From: Fundidesulfovibrio magnetotacticus
GTDB taxonomy: Bacteria > Desulfobacterota > Desulfovibrionia > Desulfovibrionales > Desulfovibrionaceae
Direction of reading: 5' to 3'
DNA: 64,000 bases
Assembly: GCF_013019105.1 (NCBI RefSeq)
Contig: NZ_BLTE01000009.1
Span: 62,001-126,000 of the forward strand
Position 1 is the first letter of the stretch. Each line of letters starts with the position of its first letter. Under the pieces are notes generated by a model. It was not told where the DNA came from. It did not search any database and saw only the letters and a program-made list of their open reading frames with translations. Below are positions 57,191 through 64,000 of the stretch, one piece after another. Position numbers and translations under genes: made by a program.

Positions 57191-57379
57191 GCGCCCTCGC
57201 AGGGGTTGTCGCGCTATCGGTTAGCAGTCGCCTGAATGCCGCCTGGGACGATCAAAATGGACGAAATGCTCATGAAACAGTCTTTTGACCCAGGACGCGA
57301 CGAAAAGCAAGTCAACCATGGACCGATCGACGTTATGAAAGGACAAGATCGTCTGCAGGACTGCAGGAGCGGGACGGCA

Positions 57380-58036
57380 TTACTTCCGCGCGCCGTCATC
57401 CTGTCGGACGGGATCATCCCGGTCCGGCGCGGAGGGGGCGGGCGCCTGCTCGCCGCCCGGGGCTTCCTCCTCTTCCTGGCCGGATTTCTTGCGCTTGCGC
57501 ACATACCAGACCGTCAGGCCCACCACGGCGGCCGCTCCGAGGATGTACATCTCGATGCGGTGCACGTCCTTGAGCACGCTGGCCACCACGGTACCGAAGA
57601 AATAGCCCGCGTAGCCGAAGCTCACGGCCCACACGAAGGCCCCTATGGCGTTGAGGGCGAAGAACTTGAGGCCGGAGATGTCCGTGGTGCCCAGGATGAA
57701 GGGCGTGAGGTTGCGCACGCCGTAGAAGAAACGGAACGTGAGGATGAGCACTTCGTGGAAGCGGTCCAGCATCTTGTGGACGCGCGCCACGCGCGATTTC
57801 CATTTGGGGCGGTTCTCCACGAACTGGCGTCCCTTCCAGCGGCCCACGTAGAAGGCCGTCTGGTCGCCAGAGAGGCTGCCCGCGAAGGCGGCAAGGATGC
57901 ACAGCCACAGGTCGAGCTGGCCGCTGAAGGCCAGGAACCCGGCCACCAGGAGGATGGTCTCCCCCTCAAGGAACGTGCCCACGAACAAGGCGAGATAGCC
58001 GTAATCCCGGATGAGCCCTTCGAGCATTTCAAGCAT
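57380..58036 (-). CDS. DedA family membrane protein
   Basis: 218 residues. SNARE-associated/DedA domain with re-entrant helices: GYLALFVGTFLEGETILLVAG at the N-terminus, SGDQTAFYVGRWKGRQF in the centre and the FRFFYGVRNLTPF arginine-rich motif. Family members flip polyprenyl or phosphatidyl lipids across the inner membrane. A Glu/Pro-rich C-terminal tail (from about 185) is cytoplasmic. The start at 58036 is chosen because the helices begin there. The 189 bases between this gene and the chemotaxis operon contain nothing I can identify. Confidence 0.85.
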   Translation of the reverse strand: MLEMLEGLIRDYGYLALFVGTFLEGETILLVAGFLAFSGQLDLWLCILAAFAGSLSGDQTAFYVGRWKGRQFVENRPKWKSRVARVHKMLDRFHEVLILTFRFFYGVRNLTPFILGTTDISGLKFFALNAIGAFVWAVSFGYAGYFFGTVVASVLKDVHRIEMYILGAAAVVGLTVWYVRKRKKSGQEEEEAPGGEQAPAPSAPDRDDPVRQDDGARK

Positions 58037-58279
58037 GGCGTCAGAGAACCTGCCTCGGAGTGATTTGCCGGACAACGCGGGTGGGTTCTGGGAAGCGCTG
58101 GAGATTGCTGACGCAATGAACGCGCCTGGCAGCCCGACCTCGTTCGTGTGGCGAAGGAACTTCCCGCCGCACGGAGAACCCGGCCTCGGTTGATTAAGCG
58201 CATGCAGGCAAAGTGTCCACTGTTTTGCACGCAGCGCAACGGTTGCCATCCCCCACTCTTTGCACTACCTGCCTCGAAG

Positions 58280-59563
58280 ATGTCCCCCAGACTGTCCGCA
58301 GGTTTGCGCCCCTACCGCTCCACGGTGTTCGCCTCCCTGGCTCTGGCCTACATGCTGGTGACCTTCCACCGGCTCTGCCCGGCCGTGACCGCCGTGGACA
58401 TGATGCGCGACCTCCATGCGGGAGGGGGCCTCATCGGCGCGCTCTCCGGGGCTTTCTTTTACTCCTACGCGCTCATGCAGCTGCCCGCGGGGCTGCTGGC
58501 CGACTCCTGGGGCGCGAGAAAGGCCACCTCGGCCTTCTTCCTCGTGGCCGCCGCCGGGGCCGCGTGCATGGGGCTGGCCCCGGACGCCGGATGGGCCATG
58601 GCCGGACGCGTGCTGGTGGGCGTGGGCATGTCCATGATCTGGGTCTCCACGCTGAAAACCCTGGCCGAATGGTACCGCCCCGAGCGCTTCGCGGCCATGA
58701 CCGGGCTCCTGGTGGCCTGCGGCGGCCTGGGGTCCCTGCTGGCCTCGGCGCCTCTGGCCTGGGTCGCCCAGACGGCCGGGTGGCGCAACGCCTTCCTGGG
58801 CCTGGCGGTGGTGAGCGTGTGCGTCTCCGCGCTGCTCTGGCTGGTGGTGCGCGACACCCCCGCCCAGGCCGGATTCAAGGGCCAGGACGCGCCCCACGGC
58901 CTGCCCCCGGGCCGCCAGGCCCTCTGGCCGGGCGTGCGCGCCGTGCTCTCCAACCGTTGGGGCTGGCTCCTGGCGGCCTGGCTCCTTTTGGACAACGGCG
59001 TCTTCTTCTCCCTGGCCGGGCTCTGGGCCGGACCGTACCTGAGCCACGTGCACGGGCTGCCCCCGGGAGCCTCGGGACTGGCCCTCTCCATGTTCTCCGT
59101 GGGTCTCATCACCGGGGGACCGCTCATGAGCGCGTTCTCCACCCGCCTGCTGAAGAGTCGTAAGAAGGCGCTTGCGATCTGCGCTGGCTGCCTGAGCGTC
59201 CTGATGGGGGTTTTCTGGCTCCTGCCGGACGGCCTTCCGGTCCCGGCCGTCTTCGCCCTGTTCTACCTGGTGGGAGTCACGGGTGGGGCCACGCCGGTGG
59301 TGGCCTTCACCTCGGTAAAGGAGCTCTTCCCGGTGTCCCTGGCGGGCACGGCGGTGGGAATCATGAACAGCTTCCCCTTCGTGGGCGGCGCGCTCTTCCA
59401 GCCCCTGCTGGGAGCCGTGCTGGAGGCCAACGGCCGCGACGCCTCGGGAGCCTTCACGGTGGAGGGCTACCGCACGGTGTTCCTGGTGCTCTTCGTCACG
59501 GCCCTCCTGCTCACGGCCGTGTGCCTGTCCCTCAGGGAAACCTACCGGCCCCAAGGACGGTGA
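58280..59563 (+). CDS. Major facilitator superfamily transporter
   Basis: 427 residues, 12 membrane helices. The loop 2-3 signature is GLLADSWGARKATSAF, and the mid-protein loop and GTAVGIMNSFPFVGG helix are MFS type. The closest look is to the anion/carboxylate porter group, but no substrate can be assigned. The start at 58280 (MSPRLSAG) is taken because upstream codons are low-complexity; no strong ribosome-binding site is visible. Stands alone; followed by 448 bases of terminators and repeat. Confidence 0.83.
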   Translation: MSPRLSAGLRPYRSTVFASLALAYMLVTFHRLCPAVTAVDMMRDLHAGGGLIGALSGAFFYSYALMQLPAGLLADSWGARKATSAFFLVAAAGAACMGLAPDAGWAMAGRVLVGVGMSMIWVSTLKTLAEWYRPERFAAMTGLLVACGGLGSLLASAPLAWVAQTAGWRNAFLGLAVVSVCVSALLWLVVRDTPAQAGFKGQDAPHGLPPGRQALWPGVRAVLSNRWGWLLAAWLLLDNGVFFSLAGLWAGPYLSHVHGLPPGASGLALSMFSVGLITGGPLMSAFSTRLLKSRKKALAICAGCLSVLMGVFWLLPDGLPVPAVFALFYLVGVTGGATPVVAFTSVKELFPVSLAGTAVGIMNSFPFVGGALFQPLLGAVLEANGRDASGAFTVEGYRTVFLVLFVTALLLTAVCLSLRETYRPQGR

Positions 59564-59810
59564 GCCCGACGCTGACGCGGGAGGCTACCCCCCGCCTAAT
59601 CCGGCAGACGCTTGCCGCAACCAGTTCATGACGCTCCAGGACTGGTCGCGACAGGCCTCTGAGGCCAGACGCATGCCGCATTCGCAAAGGGCGGCCCCCC
59701 CGGCGCGGCGCTCACAACCGGACGCTCCCCCCCGGGAAGGCTCGCGGGAGATTCCCCGCCGGACGCGCCCGACCGCCCGACGACGCCTCCAATGCGCCAC
59801 ATGCAACAAG

Positions 59811-59840
59811 AAGAGGCCCGGCATTTCTGCCGGGCCTCTT
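59811..59840 (+). terminator. Terminator copy 1 of a duplicated pair
   Basis: 13-bp perfect stem aagaggcccggca and tgccgggcctctt with a TTTC loop, followed by CTGAGG. The same stem occurs at 59974-60003. This copy probably ends the MFS transcript. The stretch 59564-59810 shows no other signal. Confidence 0.6.
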
Positions 59841-59842
59841 CT

Positions 59843-59956
59843 GAGGCTGCTGATAAAGTCGGCTTTGCGGCTTTCTCGGCAGCCCTGCGCGAAGCGCAGC
59901 CTGGAGCAGGGCGGCTTTGCCGCCCGTAAGCGTATCTCACAAACCCCGCTTCGGGG
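59843..59956 (+). repeat. Dispersed intergenic repeat A, copy 2 (about 114 bp)
   Basis: Matches the reverse complement of 47378-47490. Shared runs include gtcggctttgcgg, gccgcccgtaagcg and the closing cgcttcgg region, with an inner palindrome tgcgcgaagcgca. It sits exactly between two near-identical terminator hairpins and ends in an extra hairpin, caaacccc/ggggtttg (59940-59960). Confidence 0.7.
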
Positions 59957-59973
59957 TTTGTCATCAAGCAGAG

Positions 59974-60003
59974 AAGAGGCCCGGCATTTTTGCCGGGCCT
60001 CTT
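59974..60003 (-). terminator. Terminator copy 2, ending the pgk-tpiA-secG-tRNA unit
   Basis: Same 13-bp stem, aagaggcccggca and tgccgggcctctt, with a TTTT loop, 9 bases beyond the tRNA 3' end. Works on either strand; on the plus strand it is followed by CTTATGG. Confidence 0.7.
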
Positions 60004-60011
60004 CTTATGGA

Positions 60012-60098
60012 TGGTGCCGAAGGGGGGACTCGAACCCCCATGGGCTGTCGCCCGCCACCCCCTCAAGATGGTGTGTCTACCAGTTCCACCACTTCGGC
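60012..60098 (-). tRNA. tRNA-Leu (anticodon GAG)
   Basis: 87 bases with encoded CCA (plus 60012-60014). The acceptor stem is gccgaag with cttcggc and discriminator A. The anticodon stem ccatc/ggtgg closes the loop TTGAGGG, giving anticodon GAG. A class II long variable arm (gcgggcgacagccc) and the T-arm GGTTCGAGTCC are present. It begins 9 bases after the secG stop codon, so it is probably cut from the secG messenger. Confidence 0.93.
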
Positions 60099-60107
60099 AA
60101 ATATCGA

Positions 60108-60452
60108 CTATTTGGGCTGCGCGGGAGACTCTTTGGCCTCCTCGAACAGGTTGGGGCGCTTGTTCTCGGCCGGAGCAGCCTGCTGCTCCACGGGGGCCTT
60201 GTCCATCACCGAGGCCTCGGGCTTGCGCCCCTGGCTGATGAGGATGTTGTACCCCAGGGACGTGGCCAGGAACAGCGCGCCGAATCCGGCCGTCAGCTTG
60301 ACCAGGAGCCCACCGGCTCCGGTGCTGCCGAACACGGAGCCGCTGCCTCCCCCGAAAATCACTCCCATGCCTTCCTTGCCGGACTGCAACAGCACGAGCA
60401 GCACAAGGGCCAAGCAGGCGATGACGTGTACGGTGGCGATGAGCGTATCCAA
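60108..60452 (-). CDS. secG: Protein translocase subunit SecG
   Basis: 114 residues. Two membrane helices (VIACLALVLLVLLQ and LTAGFGALFLATSLGYNI) flank the family loop GKEGMGVIFGGGSGSVFGSTGAGG. SecG assists the SecYE channel and SecA cycling in the inner membrane. The Ala/Pro/Lys-rich C-terminal tail is longer than in E. coli. Next to tpiA, a common arrangement in bacteria. Confidence 0.95.
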   Translation of the reverse strand: MDTLIATVHVIACLALVLLVLLQSGKEGMGVIFGGGSGSVFGSTGAGGLLVKLTAGFGALFLATSLGYNILISQGRKPEASVMDKAPVEQQAAPAENKRPNLFEEAKESPAQPK

Positions 60453-60488
60453 TTTTTACTCCGATGTCTTGCGCTTTCAAGCACCCTT

Positions 60489-61240
<752 letters not shown>

Positions 61241-61244
<4 letters not shown>

Positions 61245-62443
61245 TTGCCGTACTCCCTGAGCGCCTTGAAGGCAGGCAGCTCCTTGCCTTCCATGAATTC
61301 CAGAGACGCGCCGCCGCCGGTGGAGATGAAGCTCATCTTCCCCGCAAAGCCCGAGGCCTGCACCGCCGCCGCCGTGTCGCCCCCGCCTATCACCGTCACC
61401 GCGTCCAGCCCGGCCAGGATGCCGGCCACGCCCATGGTGCCCGCCGCGAAGGCCGGGTTCTCGAACGCGCCCACGGGGCCGTTCCACACCACGGTTTTGG
61501 CGTCCTTCAGGGCCGCCGCGTAGGCCTCCACCGATTTCGGCCCCATGTCCAGGATCACCGCTTCGGCGGGCACCGCCTCCACGGGACAGGTCCCGGCCGG
61601 GGTCATCTCGGCCAGGGGCTTGCCCGCGTCCAGCGAGATCACGGCGTCCACGGGCAGCACGAAGTTCACGCCCTTGGCCTTGGCCAGGGCCTCGATCTCC
61701 CGGGCCTTGGCCAGCAGGTCGTTTTCCACGAGGGACTTGCCCACCTCCAGGCCCCGGGCCTTGAAGAAGGTGTTGGCCATGGCCCCGCCGATGAGCAGCG
61801 TGTCCACCATGCCCAGGAGGTTGGTGAGCACCGCCAGCTTGGAGGACACCTTGGCCCCGCCGGAGACGGCGGCGAAGGGACGCGCCGGGTCCTGCATGGC
61901 CTTGCCCAGGTAGTCCCACTCCTTCTTGAGCAGCAGTCCGCCGCAGCAGGCCGCCATGTGGGCCGCAGCCCCGGACACCGAGGCGTGGGGACGGTGGGCC
62001 GTGCCGAAGGCGTCGTTGACGTACACCTCGCCCAGCTTGGCCAGGGACTTCGCGAACTCGGGGTCGCCCTTTTCCTCGCCCGCGTGGAAGCGCAGGTTCT
62101 CCAGCATGAGCACCTCGCCGGACTTGAGCGCGGCGGCCATGGCCTCCACCTCGGGCCCCACGCAGTCGGGGGCGAAGGCCACGGGGCGTCCGAGCAGCTT
62201 CGAAAGCCTGCGCGCCGCCGGGGCCAGGGAGAACTTGGGATCGGGCACGCCCTTGGCCTTGCCCAGATGGGAGCACAGCACCAGGGAAGCGCCCTTGGAG
62301 AGGGCCAGCTCCAGGGTGGGCAGGCTGGCGGTGATGCGCCCGTCGTCGGTGATGACGCCGTCCTTCATGGGCACGTTGTAATCCACGCGGACCAGCAGGC
62401 GTTTGCCTTGGATGTCCATTTCGTCCAGGAATCGCATGGGCAT
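61241..62443 (-). CDS. pgk: Phosphoglycerate kinase
   Basis: 400 residues. LVRVDYNVPMKDG near the N-terminus, the substrate-binding HLGKAKG and ENLRFHAGEEKG segments, and the nucleotide site VIGGGDTAAAVQ with ISTGGGASLEF are intact. It transfers phosphate between 1,3-bisphosphoglycerate and ADP. The start at 62443 has AAGGAG at good spacing (MPMRFLDE); a second Met at 62437 is possible. First gene of the pgk-tpiA-secG-tRNA unit. Confidence 0.97.
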
Positions 62444-62476
62444 GGGGATGCTCCTTTGCCGTGGTGTGTAAAGCGT

Positions 62477-62992
62477 TCAGCCGGGCTGACCGGTTTCGAA
62501 TTCCAGGCGCATGACGATGGCGTCCTCGCGGTTGTCGGGGTAGTAGCCCTTGCGCACGCCCACCTCCTCGAAGCCGAAGGCCTCGTAGAGCCTGCGGGCC
62601 GCCGCGTTGGAGCGCCGCACCTCCAAATACCCACGTTGAATGCCCATTTTGCGGCAAAGTTGCAACACGTGGGCGAGCATTCTCCGGCCCAGCCCCATGC
62701 GCCGCAGGTCCGGGCGCACGGCGATGTTCAGAATCTCCATCTCGAAGTCCGAGGCGAAGAGCGTCAGGTAGGCGGCCAGGCCCTCGTCGTGATGCAGCCC
62801 GAAGACCCGGAAGGGCGGGTTGTCCATCACGGTGCGGTACTGCTTGGCGTTCCAGGGCACGGCGAAGCAGAGCCTCTCCAGCTCCACCAGGCCAGGGATG
62901 TCGGCGGGGCCAAGGCGCACGGGCGCCCCCCCGGGCAGGGGGGGGGGGCGGCGGGCGCCGGGAGGGGCGTCTTGTCCGTGGGAGCGGGTCAT
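62477..62992 (-). CDS. rimI: Ribosomal protein alanine N-acetyltransferase RimI-like
   Basis: 171 residues. A GNAT domain begins near residue 26 (VRLGPADIPGLVELE) with the acetyl-CoA loop RRMGLGRRML and a C-terminal YYPDNREDAIVM. RimI acetylates the N-terminus of ribosomal protein S18 and related targets. The first 24 residues are Pro/Arg/Gly-rich and contain an 11-base C tract (plus 62938-62948 as G). No good ribosome-binding site precedes the ATG at 62992; an in-frame GTG at 62920 would start just at the domain and avoid the tract. It is 33 bases upstream of pgk. Confidence 0.83.
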   Translation of the reverse strand: MTRSHGQDAPPGARRPPPLPGGAPVRLGPADIPGLVELERLCFAVPWNAKQYRTVMDNPPFRVFGLHHDEGLAAYLTLFASDFEMEILNIAVRPDLRRMGLGRRMLAHVLQLCRKMGIQRGYLEVRRSNAAARRLYEAFGFEEVGVRKGYYPDNREDAIVMRLEFETGQPG

Positions 62993-63031
62993 GGCAGGAT
63001 GGCGTCCGTCACATTGTTTGCAGGGAGTTTC

Positions 63032-63550
63032 ATGAGCACGCAGCAAGCTGGGCACGGGACCGAACTGGTGGAGGTGGTGGACCTTGCGGGCCGCCCCCTG
63101 GCCCTGGTATCGGCCTGGGAGGCGCATCGTCAATCCTTGCCGCACCGCGCGGTCCTGGTGGTGTTCGCGCCGGAGCGCGACAAGGTGCTGCTGGGCAGGC
63201 GCGCGGCATCGGCACCAGCCTTTCCCGGCCGCTGGGACCTCACCGCGCGCGGCCACGTGCGCCCGGGCGAGGCCGTGCAGGACGCCGCCCGCCGCCTGGC
63301 GGACCGCCACATGCCGGGCCTGGCCGGAGCGCCCCGGTTCCAGACGGCGCTGCCGCCCTCCCCGGCCACGGACTTCGAGGCCCTTTCGGTGTTCCGCTGC
63401 CAGGCGCGCGAGATTCCCGAAGCGGCCGGGAGCGAAACCCTGGCCGTGGACCGCGAGGCCCTGTCCCATCTGGCCCTTGAATTCCGCGACCTCCTGGCCC
63501 CCGAGGTGCTGCAGGCCTTCGAGGCGGGCATCCTCTTTCCCGGGGACTGA
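63032..63550 (+). CDS. Nudix-fold protein with degenerate Nudix box
   Basis: 172 residues. The fold resembles IPP-isomerase-like Nudix proteins (VFAPERDKVLLGRRA, then GRWDLTARGHVRPGE). The box should read GX5EX7REUXEEXGU; here it begins GHVRPGE correctly but continues ARRLADRHMPG, so the REUXEE glutamates that bind metal are absent. Hydrolase activity is therefore doubtful. GGGAG five bases before the ATG. Divergent from rimI with a 39-base gap and followed by a strong hairpin. Confidence 0.75.
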   Translation: MSTQQAGHGTELVEVVDLAGRPLALVSAWEAHRQSLPHRAVLVVFAPERDKVLLGRRAASAPAFPGRWDLTARGHVRPGEAVQDAARRLADRHMPGLAGAPRFQTALPPSPATDFEALSVFRCQAREIPEAAGSETLAVDREALSHLALEFRDLLAPEVLQAFEAGILFPGD

Positions 63551-63617
63551 CCCGGCGCGGCAAGGGGAGCCCATCGCTCGTCCGGTCGCCCTGCCTCGGT
63601 CCGGTCCGTGAAACGAA

Positions 63618-63639
63618 CGCGCCGCCCGAAGGCGGCGCG
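63618..63639. terminator. Bidirectional hairpin between convergent genes
   Basis: Perfect 9-bp stem cgcgccgcc and ggcggcgcg with a CGAA loop. It lies 68 bases past the Nudix-like stop and 33 bases past the inositol monophosphatase stop. No strong T-run on either side. Confidence 0.55.
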
Positions 63640-63671
63640 GATTCACGTCAACTTTCCGCAGGCCGGCCCGG

Positions 63672-64000
63672 TCAGGCCAGGAGCCCGGCGGCCGCTTCGT
63701 GCAGCGGCCCGTTGGAGGCCAGCACGGAGCGCGAACGCAGGTGGTAGGCCTGGGCGGGATCGAAGGCCGTGACGCGCCCGCCCGCCTCCTCCACCAGGAG
63801 CCATCCGGCGGCGGTGTCCCAGGGTTTGAGCCCGACCTCGTAGAACACGTCGAAGCGCCCGGCGGCCACGTAGGCCAGATCGATGGAGGCCGCGCCGGGA
63901 CGGCGCACGCCCTGGGTGTGCACGAGCATCTTTTCCAGCCAGTCCATGAGCTCGCGGATGTCCTCGCGCACGGTGTAGGGGAAGCCCGTGGCCACCAGGG
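63672..64000 (-). CDS. Inositol monophosphatase family protein (C-terminal part)
   Basis: The C-terminal 109 codons are visible; the gene continues beyond the window. The VATGFPY motif, RRPGAASIDLAYVAAGRFD and the metal-binding WDTAAGWLLVEEAGG segment identify the SuhB/IMPase family of Mg-dependent phosphatases. The WD aspartate that binds metal is present. An apparent start at 63995 is an internal GTG, because the homology continues through it. Confidence 0.9.
   Translation of the reverse strand, partial: LVATGFPYTVREDIRELMDWLEKMLVHTQGVRRPGAASIDLAYVAAGRFDVFYEVGLKPWDTAAGWLLVEEAGGRVTAFDPAQAYHLRSRSVLASNGPLHEAAAGLLA

Noticed and set aside
57191-57379. Flagellar sigma-28 promoter for the chemotaxis operon
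   Set aside because: A CCGATAG lies before the first gene, but no TAAA-like -35 is found 14 to 16 bases upstream.

Overview
The window is a GC-rich bacterial chromosome segment with about 47 protein genes and one tRNA gene packed on both strands. Gene content suggests a motile, flagellated, sulfate-reducer-like member of the Desulfovibrionaceae (Desulfobacterota): a DUF115/Maf-type flagellin glycosylation protein, a large chemotaxis operon, stand-alone TrpB2, a cysteine synthase fused to a CysRS-like domain, and compact pgk-tpiA-secG and rpoZ-dnaJ-moaC operons. The taxonomic call is inference from gene content, not from a marker gene.

Layout. 1-1 kb: end of the histidine operon (hisH, hisF). 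1.2-6.4 kb: the CysK/pseudo-CysRS fusion, divergent from a DUF115 protein, then an HD-GYP protein. 6.6-11 kb: a protein-folding cluster on the minus strand (cbpA, cbpM, clpB) with a candidate heat-shock promoter. 11-20.7 kb: Smr protein, polysaccharide deacetylase, aminotransferase, a polar amino-acid ABC importer (binding protein, permease, ATPase), TerC, TrpB2 and YihY. 20.7-22.6 kb: rpoZ-dnaJ-moaC. 22.9-25.2 kb: a hybrid sensor kinase with an NMT1/SsuA-like input domain. 25.2-26.8 kb: an AT-rich, evidently acquired islet holding one gene split by a -1 frameshift. 26.8-37.1 kb: a five-gene minus-strand cluster combining an ABC ATPase, two FtsX-type permeases (one a 1607-residue fusion with a decayed M28 peptidase ectodomain) and two OPT-like multi-pass proteins. 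37.2-47.2 kb: pseudouridine synthase, AsmA, a small unknown, and an AddAB-type helicase-nuclease pair. 47.6-49.8 kb: a second sensor kinase, with an SBP_bac_3 input domain but a kinase core very like the first. 49.9-57.2 kb: a minus-strand chemotaxis operon (MCP-like scaffold, STAS, cheY, cheA, cheR, cheB, CYTH cyclase-like). 57.4-64 kb: DedA, MFS transporter, then a pgk-tpiA-secG-tRNA-Leu unit, RimI, Nudix-like and an inositol monophosphatase that runs off the end.

Most notable: (i) the AT-rich gene whose two halves are joined only by a -1 shift at an in-frame A_AAT_TTG heptamer, with no usable start codon for over 300 codons in the downstream frame; (ii) the ABC/pseudo-peptidase/OPT-like cluster, which may be an undescribed transport system; (iii) a CheA carrying two tandem motifs of MshEN type, suggesting direct c-di-GMP input; (iv) the CysK fusion with an aminoacyl-tRNA synthetase domain that has lost its zinc ligands, HIGH and KMSKS motifs; (v) a dispersed intergenic repeat of about 113 bp, one copy of which sits between two near-identical terminators.
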